Of a stretch of 64,000 bases of DNA, positions 26,898 to 36,017 are shown one piece after another (within the stretch, counting starts at the first letter, position 1; every line of letters starts with the position of its first letter). Origin of the DNA: Streptomyces violaceusniger (GTDB lineage Bacteria; Actinomycetota; Actinomycetes; Streptomycetales; Streptomycetaceae); NCBI GenBank assembly GCA_005405945.1, contig BJHW01000001.1:4340001-4404000 (forward strand). Reading direction: 5' to 3'. Below the pieces are notes generated by a model, which saw nothing but the letters and a program-made list of their open reading frames with translations, was not told the origin of the DNA and did no database searches. The position numbers and the translations under genes were made by a program.

Positions 26898-28130
26898 ATG
26901 AGCGACATCCACGAGACCGGTGGTGGAAACGGGACGGGAGACGCCCGGGAGCATGTGCCCGGCCGGGAGCGGCGGCGGTTCCCCGGGATCTCCTCACGTG
27001 CGTACGAACATCCGGCGGACCGCTCCGCGCTGGTCGCGCTGCGCAAGCTGACCGGCTTCGACACGGTCTTCAAGGCGATGAGCGGTCTGCTGCCCGAGCG
27101 GAGCCTGCGGCTGCTCTACCTCTCCGACTCGGTGCGGGTCAGCGAGCGGCAGTTCACCCATCTCCACGACATGCTGCGGGACGCCTGCTACATCCTGGAC
27201 CTGGAGCGGGTCCCGGCCATGTATGTCACCCAGAACCCACAGCCGACCGCGATGTGCATCGGCATGGACGCGCCGATCATCGTGATCTCCACCGGTCTGG
27301 TCGAGCTGCTCGACGAGGAGGAGATGCGGGCGGTCATCGGCCACGAGGTGGGCCATGCGCTGTCGGGGCACTCGGTCTACCGGACGATACTGCTCTTCCT
27401 CACCAGCCTCGCCATGAAGGTCGCCTGGATTCCGCTCGGCAATGTGGCGGTGCTGGCGCTGGTCACGGCGCTGCGGGAGTGGTTCCGCAAGTCGGAGCTG
27501 TCGGCGGACCGGGCGGGGCTGCTGGTCGGGCAGGACCTGCGGGCCTCGATGCGCGGGCTGATGAAGCTCGCGGGCGGCCACCACCTCCATGAGATGAACG
27601 TGGACGCCTTCCTGGAGCAGGCGGAGGAGTACGAGTCGAGCGGCGATCTGCGGGACTCCGTCCTCAAGATCATGAACATGCTGCCGCGCAGCCATCCGTT
27701 CACCACCGTGCGCGCCGCCGAGCTCAAGAAGTGGGCCGCGACCCGCGACTACCAGCGGCTCATGGACGGCCACTACCCGCGCCGCGACGAGGACGGGGAC
27801 ACCTCGGTCAGCGACTCGTTCCGGGAGTCCGCGAGCCACTACGCGGAGTCGGTCCGCAACAGCAAGGACCCGCTGTTCGCCTTCGTCAGGGACGTGGCGG
27901 GCGGCGCCGGGGACCTGGGCAGCAAGCTGCGCGACCGGTTCACCGGCGGCGCGGGCAAGCACGGCGAGACCGCCGAGGAGGGCACGCCACCCCGGGAGGA
28001 GCCCCGGAACGAGCGCCGGGGCGGGGCCCAGGACGGGACCCAGGACGCGGCTGAGGACCAGCGGCCCGGAGACGGCCCGGAGGAGCGGCCGGGGAGCGAC
28101 GGGCCCGGGGACACCCCGCCGCAGCGCTGA
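26898..28130 (+). CDS. M48-family zinc metalloprotease
   Basis: HtpX/Ste24-like membrane-associated protease. The 410-residue protein has the zinc motif HEVGH near residue 149, the third ligand in SELSADRAG about 60 residues later, a hydrophobic segment between them (TILLFLTSLAMKVAWIPLGN) and a disordered tail rich in Glu, Arg, Pro and Gly. GAGGGGG precedes ATG 26898. It is divergent from the 50-residue membrane protein gene. Substrates are unknown. Confidence 0.88.
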   Translation: MSDIHETGGGNGTGDAREHVPGRERRRFPGISSRAYEHPADRSALVALRKLTGFDTVFKAMSGLLPERSLRLLYLSDSVRVSERQFTHLHDMLRDACYILDLERVPAMYVTQNPQPTAMCIGMDAPIIVISTGLVELLDEEEMRAVIGHEVGHALSGHSVYRTILLFLTSLAMKVAWIPLGNVAVLALVTALREWFRKSELSADRAGLLVGQDLRASMRGLMKLAGGHHLHEMNVDAFLEQAEEYESSGDLRDSVLKIMNMLPRSHPFTTVRAAELKKWAATRDYQRLMDGHYPRRDEDGDTSVSDSFRESASHYAESVRNSKDPLFAFVRDVAGGAGDLGSKLRDRFTGGAGKHGETAEEGTPPREEPRNERRGGAQDGTQDAAEDQRPGDGPEERPGSDGPGDTPPQR

Positions 28131-28195
28131 GACGGCCCCTGAGAGCCTCCTCGCAGCCCCTCAGGCCTCCTGGAGACCCCAAGCCCCCTGGCCCC

Positions 28196-29278
28196 TCAGG
28201 ACCGCCCGTTGACCGCGGGCTGGGTCCCGGGGGCCATGACGCCGCACAACGAGACCGTGGTCCGGCCCGTGGTGTACGGGTCGGTGCCCGTCGGGGCGTC
28301 GCCCTTGGCGCTCTGACCGGCGAGCATCGGCCGCAGATAGCCGGAGGCGTTCGCGGCGCATGCCTGCGGGCCCGCCAGCACGGTGCTCTGCACCAGCTCC
28401 ACATGGTGGTCGCGCAGATCGTCCCGGTCGAAGCGGAACCGCGTCTCGCGGCGCACGGTGAACAGCGAGGCATGGTCCGGTCCGCGCTCATGGGCCGGCT
28501 GGAGCGCGTAGACGAAGACGTGGTCGGCGGCGACCTCCAGGGTCGCGGCGCTGCGCTCGATGACCGTAAGGGTGCCGCGGACCCGCACCGGGGTGTCGGC
28601 CAGGGTCACCTCGGCCGGGTTGAAGCGGGTCAGCCAGCCGGTGACCGCATGCCGCCCGTCGTCGACCGGGTGGTGGAAGCTCTGGTCGAACTGGGTCTGC
28701 TGGGCGGGATCCAGCAACAGCCTTACGGCCTGCACCGGGCCGCCGGTGAGCACACCGGGGTCGATGGCTGACTTGACCAGGTAGTCCTTGGCGGTGGTGA
28801 GCGCCGTCATCACCTGGCTCTCGGAGAAGCTCTGGGTGCGGCGGGCGCCGGGCACGGTGACCCCTTCGGCGCCGGTGCGGAACTCGGCGGCCGGGCTGTT
28901 GCGGAACAGCCGGTCCGGCGGCCCTCCGGGCACCTCACCGCGCGGCGCGAGCGGCACCACGCTGCTGTGCATCGGCTCCACGGTCTGCGGCTGCGGCGTC
29001 TGGTACGGGTGGCGCACCCCCATGTAGACGGCCGCGGCGAAGGCGATGGCGATCAGCAGGACGAGCGCGACGGCCTGGCGGGACGCCCCGGCCCTGGCCC
29101 AGGCGTGCCGGCTGCGCACCGCCCGCGCGTGCTCGCCCATGCGCTCGTCGGCGGAGAACTCCTGGAGCCGGGCAGCACGGACGAACGACTCGTCGAACAC
29201 GACGGAGCGGTACTCGTCCTCACCACCTCCCGGGACGCCCTCGGGTGTCCCCTCGGGAGGGTCTCCACGCCCGGCCAT
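28196..29278 (-). CDS. Conserved membrane protein of the actinobacterial proA-nadD region
   Basis: The 360-residue protein has an N-terminal motif EYRSVVFDESFVRAA, a transmembrane helix near residue 75 (AVALVLLIAIAFAAAVYMGV) and an extracytoplasmic domain of about 260 residues with three cysteines in the last 60 residues (LAGPQACAAN and VSLCGVM contain two). The N-terminal motif is shared with the next protein upstream. No enzymatic domain is recognised. From memory, proteins in this neighbourhood interact with Mre proteins in S. coelicolor spore-wall synthesis. Confidence 0.78.
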   Translation of the reverse strand: MAGRGDPPEGTPEGVPGGGEDEYRSVVFDESFVRAARLQEFSADERMGEHARAVRSRHAWARAGASRQAVALVLLIAIAFAAAVYMGVRHPYQTPQPQTVEPMHSSVVPLAPRGEVPGGPPDRLFRNSPAAEFRTGAEGVTVPGARRTQSFSESQVMTALTTAKDYLVKSAIDPGVLTGGPVQAVRLLLDPAQQTQFDQSFHHPVDDGRHAVTGWLTRFNPAEVTLADTPVRVRGTLTVIERSAATLEVAADHVFVYALQPAHERGPDHASLFTVRRETRFRFDRDDLRDHHVELVQSTVLAGPQACAANASGYLRPMLAGQSAKGDAPTGTDPYTTGRTTVSLCGVMAPGTQPAVNGRS

Positions 29279-29394
29279 ATCTCAAGAGTAGGTCGCCAGG
29301 GGCGACGGTAAACGCGGTGGTACTCCACAACTTGGGAGGCGAGTGCGGAGGAAACGCCCCATAGGCCGCGACGTGCCGGCGATGTGCCAGGACG

Positions 29395-30024
29395 TCACCG
29401 CGACGGCGGTACGGCGGTGGCGGGCGACCCCTTGGCCCCGGTCGGCTCCGGGGCCGACTCCGACGCCGAGGGCTCCAGGCGCGGCTGTCCCGAGGGCGAG
29501 CCGTCGACACCGCTGGTGGCGGGCGGCGGGGCGGGGTCCTGGCGGTTGCCCGAGGCGCCCCGGTAGACCGCCGTGAAGGCCAGGGCGACCACCCCGATGC
29601 CCATCAGGACGGCCAGCAGCCAGGCCACCGGGCGGTGCCAGCGGGCATGACCGCGGTAAGGGCGCCCCGCGCTGCCGTAACGCCCATAAGGGCCGTAGGC
29701 GTCGTCCCCGTCCCGCCCCGGGCCGAAGCGCCCCTCGGGGTCGTCCGCGCCATAGAGGTCGGCCTCAGCGCCGTAACCGTCCTCGAAGAGCTCGTCCTCG
29801 GGAGGGACACCGGCCCTGCGGCGCCGGGACGCCTCGGCCTCGGCGCGGGCCTCGGCGGCGGCCAGCATCCGCTCGATGGCGGTGGGCTCATGGATCGGGG
29901 CCGACCGTACGAAGTCCTCGTCGAAGACCACGGCGGCGAACTCGTCGTTCGTCTCGCCGTGGTTGCGGTCGTCGGGCTCGTCGCCGTCCGGGAACGGCTT
30001 GCCCCCACGTCGTCCGGCACCCAT
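29395..30024 (-). CDS. Membrane protein sharing the VVFDE-FVR N-terminal motif
   Basis: The 209-residue protein starts MGAGRRGGKPFPDGDEPDD, has EFAAVVFDEDFVRSAPIHEP near residue 30, an acidic/Tyr-rich linker, one transmembrane helix near residue 140 (VAWLLAVLMGIGVVALAF) and a short Pro/Ser-rich outer tail. Together with the downstream 360-residue protein it forms a pair with the same cytoplasmic motif but different outer parts, consistent with binding a common intracellular partner. The function is unknown. Confidence 0.75.
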   Translation of the reverse strand: MGAGRRGGKPFPDGDEPDDRNHGETNDEFAAVVFDEDFVRSAPIHEPTAIERMLAAAEARAEAEASRRRRAGVPPEDELFEDGYGAEADLYGADDPEGRFGPGRDGDDAYGPYGRYGSAGRPYRGHARWHRPVAWLLAVLMGIGVVALAFTAVYRGASGNRQDPAPPPATSGVDGSPSGQPRLEPSASESAPEPTGAKGSPATAVPPSR

Positions 30025-30126
30025 TCAGAGTAGACCGGACGGGTCAATTTGGGCAGGGTGAAATGGTATTCGGGGGAAGATCCACCCCAGCGGCGCCGGG
30101 AATCGACCCTCCCCCGAAGGGGTGAG

Positions 30127-31425
30127 TCAGCGGGTGTGGCCGTCGCCGGTGACGATGTACTTCGTCGAGGTCAGCTCGGGCAGCGCCATGGGCCCCCGGG
30201 CGTGCAGCTTCTGGGTGGAGATGCCGATCTCGGCGCCGAAGCCGAACTGCCCGCCGTCGGTGAACCGCGTGGAGGCGTTCACGGCGACCGTGGTGGAGTC
30301 CACGAGCTGGGTGAAGCGGCGGGCGGCCTGCTGGGACGACGTGACGATGGCCTCGGTGTGCCCGGAGGACCACAGGCGGATGTGGCTCACCGCGGCCTCC
30401 AGGGAGTCCACGACGCCCGCCGCGATGTCGTACGAGAGGTACTCGGTCTCCCAGTCCTCGACCACCGCCGGGACCACCGTGGCCTTGGAGCCCTCCGCGA
30501 GCGCCATGACCCGCTCGTCCGCGTGGACCGTGACCCCGGCCTCGGCCAGCGCGTCCAGGGCGCGGGGCAGGAACCGGGCGGCGATGTCCTGGTGCACCAG
30601 CAGCGTCTCCGCGGCGTTGCACACGCTCGGCCGCTGGGCCTTGGAGTTCACCAGGATCTCGACCGCCATGTCGAGGTCGGCCTCGGCGTCCACGTACACA
30701 TGGCAGTTGCCGGTGCCGGTCTCGATGACCGGAACCGTGGACTCCTCGACGACCGTACGGATGAGGGACGCGCCGCCGCGCGGGATCAGCACGTCCACCA
30801 GGCCGCGGGCGCGCATCAGCTCGCGCACCGACTCCCGGCTCTCGCCCGGCACCAGCTGCACCGCGTCCGCGGGCAGCCCCGCCCCGCCGACGGCGTCGCG
30901 CAGGACCTTCACCAGCGCGGCGTTGGAGTGGGACGCCGACGAGGAGCCACGCAGCAGTACCGCGTTGCCCGACTTCAGGCAGAGCGCCGCGGCGTCCACC
31001 GTCACATTCGGCCGGGCCTCGTAGATGATCCCGACGACGCCGAGCGGAACGCGCACCTGGCGCAGGTCGATCCCGTTGGGCAGCGTGGAGCCGCGCACCA
31101 CCTCGCCGACCGGGTCGGGCAAAGCGATCACGTCGCGTACGTCGGAGGCGATGGCCCGCACCCGCTCGGGGGTGAGCGTGAGCCGGTCCACGATGGCGTC
31201 GCTGGTGCCGGCCTCGCGGGCCCGCTCCACATCGGCCGCGTTGGCCTCCACGATCTCCTTGGTGCGCACCTCCAGCGCGTCGGCCATCGCGAGCAGCGCG
31301 TCGTCCTTGACGGCGCGCGGCAGCGGCGCGAGATCTGCGGCCGCGACCTGGGCCCGGTAGGCGGCCTGGAGGACCGGGGACTTCGGCCAGGGGTCGGTGA
31401 GCGGCGACGTGGGTGCGCTGGTCAT
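30127..31425 (-). CDS. proA: Gamma-glutamyl phosphate reductase
   Basis: Second step of proline synthesis: gamma-glutamyl phosphate to glutamate semialdehyde with NADPH. The 432-residue protein has PLGVVGIIYEARPNVT, the catalytic cysteine in QRPSVCNAAETLLVH and the C-terminal FGFGAEIGISTQKLHARGPM. The ATG at 31425 is six bases after a TACGCT -10 box and has no ribosome binding site, suggesting its own leaderless mRNA although proB lies upstream on the same strand. Confidence 0.96.
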   Translation of the reverse strand: MTSAPTSPLTDPWPKSPVLQAAYRAQVAAADLAPLPRAVKDDALLAMADALEVRTKEIVEANAADVERAREAGTSDAIVDRLTLTPERVRAIASDVRDVIALPDPVGEVVRGSTLPNGIDLRQVRVPLGVVGIIYEARPNVTVDAAALCLKSGNAVLLRGSSSASHSNAALVKVLRDAVGGAGLPADAVQLVPGESRESVRELMRARGLVDVLIPRGGASLIRTVVEESTVPVIETGTGNCHVYVDAEADLDMAVEILVNSKAQRPSVCNAAETLLVHQDIAARFLPRALDALAEAGVTVHADERVMALAEGSKATVVPAVVEDWETEYLSYDIAAGVVDSLEAAVSHIRLWSSGHTEAIVTSSQQAARRFTQLVDSTTVAVNASTRFTDGGQFGFGAEIGISTQKLHARGPMALPELTSTKYIVTGDGHTR

Positions 31426-31431
31426 GCCCGA

Positions 31432-31437
31432 AGCGTA
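31432..31437 (-). promoter_or_regulatory. -10 box for leaderless proA mRNA
   Basis: TACGCT on the minus strand, six bases upstream of the proA ATG; no -35 match is obvious. Confidence 0.45.
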
Positions 31438-31475
31438 CTGAGCCGGAAGCGGAGATCCACGCACTATTCCGCAGT

Positions 31476-31500
31476 TCGAGATGGCATTCTCACATCTCGA
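31476..31500. promoter_or_regulatory. Palindrome upstream of proA
   Basis: TCGAGATG and CATCTCGA form perfect 8-base arms around nine bases, 39 bases upstream of the proA -10 box. It could be a regulator site or the terminator of the preceding gene. Confidence 0.4.
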
Positions 31501-31516
31501 TGCCGCACATCCGTCC

Positions 31517-32026
31517 TCAGAACGGATGCACGCCCACCGGGGAGGCCGGTGGCGGCCCGTACCCCTCCGCGACCCGCTGGTGATACGTATCACGGTCGAT
31601 GACCTCGAGCCCCACGATCTCCCAGGGCGGCAGCTTGGCCGAGGACCGGTGCTCGCCCCACAGCCGCAGCGCGACCGCCGCGGCGTCGTGCAGATCACGG
31701 GCCTCTTCCCAGTAGCGGATCTCGGCGTGATCGTTGGCATAGCGGCTGGTCAGCAGGAACGGATGGTCATGGGCCAGCTGCTCGAGCGCCCTGCGGACCT
31801 CCGGCAGCGGCGCCTCGCTCCCCGAGACGCTGAGGGTGATGTGCCACAGCCGGGACGCCTCGCCACGCCCGGCATCGTGCGCCACGGCGTCGCCGGACCC
31901 GGCGTCGCCCGCTCCGACACTGGTCAGGGTGCGCTCCGCCGCCCCTCTGGGCGACGCCCCCGGGCGCCCTCGTCTCACCGGCGGCCTCCTGTAACTCGCT
32001 GCTCCGCTCACGCGCGGGCGGAGCAT
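31517..32026 (-). CDS. Conserved hypothetical protein between proB and proA
   Basis: The C-terminal 115 residues look conserved: RLWHITLSVSGSEAPLPEVR, LLTSRYANDHAEIRYWEEA, and VIDRDTYHQRVAEGYGPPP before a final VHPF. I recognise no named domain. The N-terminus is uncertain: this frame begins at ATG 32026 with a low-complexity segment, while another frame (32117 to about 31950) also has coding-like make-up and might join through an indel in the G run near 31950. It lies between proB and proA on the same strand. Confidence 0.7.
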   Translation of the reverse strand: MLRPRVSGAASYRRPPVRRGRPGASPRGAAERTLTSVGAGDAGSGDAVAHDAGRGEASRLWHITLSVSGSEAPLPEVRRALEQLAHDHPFLLTSRYANDHAEIRYWEEARDLHDAAAVALRLWGEHRSSAKLPPWEIVGLEVIDRDTYHQRVAEGYGPPPASPVGVHPF

Positions 32027-32190
32027 CTCGTGACGGTGCCGTGGCCGCGGCCTTCCGCTCGGACTCCGCCGCGTCTCCCACAGCCGGCGCGCTGCCCCGC
32101 GCGACCCCGTTGAACAAAGTTGACCAGCCCACGCCCGCCCGCGGGCGCTTTTGAGGTTTTTCGGAGGGGGTTATTTTCTGGCGGCTCGGT

Positions 32191-32221
32191 TCTCCCCCAG
32201 CTACCGCTGGGAGGTGCCCCC
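32191..32221. repeat. 31-bp REP-like repeat, copy 2
   Basis: Inverted relative to copy 1 at 21791-21821, 30 of 31 bases identical. CCCAGC and GCTGGG arms with a four-base loop TACC form a hairpin 30 bases downstream of the proB stop, where it may act as a terminator. Confidence 0.7.
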
Positions 32222-32250
32222 GCGAGGGTGGACCGTGCCGCCGGAGCGGC

Positions 32251-33438
32251 TCAGTCCAGGACGACGAGGTCGTCGCGGTGGACCACCTCGCGTTCATAGG
32301 CCGGGCCGAGCTCGCGGGCCAGGTCCCTGGTCGAGCGGCCGATCAGCTGCGGGATCTCCTTGGCGTCGAAGTTGACCAGTCCGCGGGCCACGGGGTGGCC
32401 CTCGGTGTCCCTCAGCTCGACCGGGTCACCGGCGGTGAATTCGCCCTCCACGGCCGCGATCCCGGCGGGCAGCAGCGAGGTGCGGCGCTCCACGACGGCC
32501 CGTACCGCGCCGTCGTCCAGGGTGAGGGCGCCACGTGGCGCGGAGGCGTGGGCGAGCCAGAGCAGCCGGTTCGCCGAGCGGCGGCCGGTGCGGTGGAAGA
32601 ACGTGCCCGTATGGCGGCCGAGCAGGGCGTCCCCGGCCCGGCTGGCGGAGGTGAGCACCACCGGGACCCCGGCCGCGGTGGCTATGCGGGCCGCCTCGAC
32701 CTTGGTGACCATGCCACCGGTACCCACCCCGGAGCGGCCCGCGCTGCCGATGGAGACGCCGGTCAGGTCCTTCGGGCCCCGGACCTCGTCGATCCGGGAG
32801 CTGCCGGGGGTCCTGGGGTCCCCGTCGTACAGGCCGTCCACGTCGGAGAGCAGCACCAGCAGATCCGCCCGGACGAGATGGGCGACCAGGGCCGCGAGCC
32901 GGTCGTTGTCGCCGAACCGGATCTCGTCCGTGGCCACCGTGTCGTTCTCGTTGACGATCGGCAGCGCGCCCATGGCCAGCAGCTGGTCCAGGGTGCGGGT
33001 GGCGTTGCGGTAGTGGGCGCGGCGGCTGGTGTCGTCCGTGGTGAGCAGCACCTGGCCGACCCGGCGCCCGTAGCGCGCGAAGGAGGCCGTGTAGCGGGCC
33101 ACCAGGAGCCCCTGCCCGACGCTCGCGGCCGCCTGCTGGCGGGCGAGGTCGCGGGGGCGCCGGTCCAGGCCAAGCGGCGCCAGCCCGGCGGCGATGGCGC
33201 CGGAGGAGACCAGGACTATCTCCTTGCCGTTCGTGCCGCCCTTACCGTCGCCGTCCCTGCCGCCGTCGCCCTTACCGTCGCCGTCGAGCACCTTGGCGAG
33301 GACGTCGACCAGCGCGTCCACGCGGTCCGCGTCCAGGCCCCCCGCCGCGGTGGTGAGGGAGGACGAGCCGACCTTGACCACGATCCTGCGGGCGGCGGCC
33401 ACCTCGTCCCGTACCGCCGACCCGTCCTGCTCCGCCAC
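32251..33438 (-). CDS. proB: Glutamate 5-kinase
   Basis: First step of proline synthesis: phosphorylation of glutamate by ATP. The 395-residue protein has RIVVKVGSSSLTT, VLVSSGAIAAGL, PIVNENDTVATDEIRFGDND and GVGTGGMVTKV of the kinase domain and a C-terminal PUA domain (AVVERRTSLLPAGI...ARGLVNFDAKEI). I chose GTG 33438, which has GGGAG upstream; GTG 33465 is also possible. A low-complexity insert of Gly, Asp and Lys (about 20 residues) sits between LAKVL and KEIVLVSSG, encoded by short repeats near 33235-33290. Confidence 0.95.
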   Translation of the reverse strand: MAEQDGSAVRDEVAAARRIVVKVGSSSLTTAAGGLDADRVDALVDVLAKVLDGDGKGDGGRDGDGKGGTNGKEIVLVSSGAIAAGLAPLGLDRRPRDLARQQAAASVGQGLLVARYTASFARYGRRVGQVLLTTDDTSRRAHYRNATRTLDQLLAMGALPIVNENDTVATDEIRFGDNDRLAALVAHLVRADLLVLLSDVDGLYDGDPRTPGSSRIDEVRGPKDLTGVSIGSAGRSGVGTGGMVTKVEAARIATAAGVPVVLTSASRAGDALLGRHTGTFFHRTGRRSANRLLWLAHASAPRGALTLDDGAVRAVVERRTSLLPAGIAAVEGEFTAGDPVELRDTEGHPVARGLVNFDAKEIPQLIGRSTRDLARELGPAYEREVVHRDDLVVLD

Positions 33439-33738
33439 GCCGCTCCCTCGCTCGTCCCCGCTCACCACACGCCCCTGAGAAACGCATGCTCTGCACACTC
33501 ATCGCGACAAGGGGGCAATCTACGACAGACGAGCCCCGCCCGCCTCGGCATTTCAGCCTCCGGACACCACCCGCGCACGCCGCCTCACCACCGCCACACA
33601 CACCCCGCGGCCACCCTCCGGGACCCCTTTGGCACCGATTGCGACCGGTTGGCACCGGCGCGGATTGTCACCGGGCGGGGCATCGGCATACGGTCAGGGG
33701 TCCCCCAGTCCGTTGCCCTCCTGCCAGGAGCCCACCCC
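33439..33738. promoter_or_regulatory. Divergent promoter region of proB and the glycerophosphotransferase-like gene
   Basis: For the plus-strand gene, TTGTCA at 33665-33670 and TACGGT at 33689-33694 are 18 bases apart, with transcription expected near 33701. For proB, TAGATT on the minus strand near 33518 is a weaker -10 candidate. No gene is seen in this stretch. Confidence 0.5.
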
Positions 33739-35825
33739 GTGCCCTCTGCCGGAATCGCCCCACGCCGGGTCGTACAGCTGACGGCGCTGCTCGCGATGCT
33801 CGTGTTCTTCGCCACACAGCTCGTCGGCGCCGTGCTTCCGAACGTACCGCTTTTCATCGCCGCCTCGGCGTGCGGTCTCGCGCTCGATCTCTTCCTGCAG
33901 CACAAGCAGCCCGGTCTGCTGTCGCTGCTGGGGAAGATCCGCCTCGACGTCACGGTGCGCCAGCTGTTCCGCGACATGCTCATCATGGTCGGGCTGCTGC
34001 GCATAGAGGGCATCAATCCCCTGCACGAGCAGGCGCCCCTGACCGCGGGGCTGCTGCTCTTCTACCTGGTGCACTTCGCGTGCCAGGCGGCGGCCATACT
34101 GGTCCGCCGGAGCCGCCAGCTGCCGTTCGTGACGCGCAACATCGACGTGTCCGGGCTGCGCCTGAGCGAGGCCCCGCCGCGGCTGTTCGCCCGCCAGCAC
34201 GGGCGCCGTCTGCTGCGGCTGGCCGCGCCGGTCACCGCCGGTCTGCTGGTCACCGCCGCCACCAAGAACGCCGTCTGGGGCGGCGTCGGCCTGACGATCG
34301 CGCTGCTGATCGGCATCGGCGGCACGGCCCACCTCGCCACCTGGCTGCTGCCGCGCAAGCGCGTGGCGAACGAGGCCACGGCCCTGCGCTGGCTGGACCA
34401 GTGGCTGGCCGACTACCAGCCGACCGTGGGCATGTACTTCTCCGGCGGCAACTCCTCGGCGTACCAGGCGAACATGTGGCTCTCCACCCTCGCCGCGCTC
34501 GACGGCAAGCCGATCATCGTGCTCCGTGAGCGGTTCATGGTGCAGAAGGTGGAGGCGACGGACGTGCCGATCGTCTGCCTCCCCAAGGTCGCGCATCTGA
34601 TGCGTCTTGAGCACTCGACGCTCAAGGTGCTGCTGCACCCGGCGAACTCCGGCAAGACCTCGCAGGTGCTGCGCATCCCCTCGATCAAGCACGCGTTCAT
34701 CAACCACGGCGAGAGCGACAAGCTCTCCAGCTGCAACCCGTACGCCAAGGCGTACGACGAGGTGTGGGTCGCGGGCCCGGCGGCGCGCGAGCGCTACCAG
34801 CTCGCCGACATCGGCGTCGAGGACAAGGACGTCGTGGAGGTCGGCCGGCCGCAGCTGGCCCCCATCCGCCCCTACGCGGGCGTGCCCACCGGTGAGTTGA
34901 CGACGGTGCTGTACGCGCCGACCTGGGAGGGCTGGGACGGGAACCCCGGCAACACCTCGGTGATCCTGGCCGGTGAGAACATCGTCCGCGAGCTGCTCGC
35001 CGACCCCAAGGTGCGCCTGCTGTACAAGCCGCACCCGATGACCGGCTCCGTGGACCCGCGCGCGGGCCGCGCCAACGACCGCATCAAGGCGATAATCGCC
35101 GAGGCGAACACCAAGCGCGGCGGCGCCCGCCCCGGCCCGGAGGCCGCCGCCGAGCTGGCCCGGTGCGCCGATGAGCTCAACCGGCTCACCAGCACCTCCT
35201 TCCGCCCCAGCGCGGACGAGACCGAGCGCATGAAGCTCCAGGGGCCCCGGAGGGCGACCGCGCGGCGGCCGTGGCCGCGGCGACGGCCGCCTGGGAGAGC
35301 GCCTACTGGGCCTCGCTGCCGGTCTGGGAGCACCAGATCATCACCGGCCCGCGTCCGGCGATCTTCACCTGCTTCAACCAGGCCGACGTGCTGATCAGCG
35401 ATGTCTCCAGCGTGGTCTCGGACTACCTGACGAGCGAGAAGCCGTACGCGGTGGCGAACACCAGCGGGATGACGGAGGAGGAGTTCCGGGCGGGATTCCC
35501 GACCGTGCGCGCCGCCACGATCCTCACGCCGGAGGCCGCGGGCGTGGCCGGACTGCTGGAAGCGGTCCGCGACCCCGAGAAGGACACCCTCGCGGGCGCC
35601 CGCGCCGAGCTGAAGGTGCATCTGCTCGGCCCGTCCGACCCGCCGTCGCTGGTGCGCTTCAACCAGGCCACGCAGGCCCTGTGCCGCAAGGCCGACGAGC
35701 GCCGGGCCCGGATGGCCACCCGGCTCACCGACGAGATCCCCTCGCAGCGCGAGGCCCGGGACGCGGCGGAGGAGATGGAGCTGGAGTCCGGCTCGCCGGA
35801 GTCGGAGGAGACCGCGACGGTCTGA
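33739..35825 (+). CDS. CDP-glycerol glycerophosphotransferase-like (TagF/TagB type) membrane protein (one apparent frameshift)
   Basis: Probable polymerase or primase for teichoic-acid-like wall polymers. The N-terminal third has several hydrophobic helices (LTALLAMLVFFATQLVGAVL). The rest shows FINHGESDKLS, VVEVGRPQLAP, LYAPTWEGWDGN, LLYKPHP and DVLISDVSSVVSDYL, which are Glyphos_transf landmarks. The frame breaks near 35241-35248; one added G joins the parts into 695 residues. AGGAG precedes GTG 33739. It lies next to the proB/obg group and fits the envelope theme of the mre cluster. Confidence 0.82.
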
Positions 35826-35860
35826 CGTCCGACGGCCCGAGCCGACGGCGGGCACCGACA

Positions 35861-35906
35861 GCGTGATGAAGGGCCCGGGAGATCCCTCCCGGGCCCTTCG
35901 TCACGC
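35861..35906. terminator. Bidirectional terminator between convergent genes
   Basis: AAGGGCCCGGGA and TCCCGGGCCCTT are perfect arms, extended by GCGTGA and TCACGC after a two-base mismatch. It lies between the glycerophosphotransferase-like gene and obg. Confidence 0.85.
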
Positions 35907-36017
35907 ATGCTGCCCGCCGGGCGGCGCCGAGAAGCCCGCTCAGAGCCCGCGCAGGGGCCCCGGACCGGACACGGCGCCCCCAACACCCCAGGGGCGCCCG
36001 CTACGGCCGTGCGGCCC

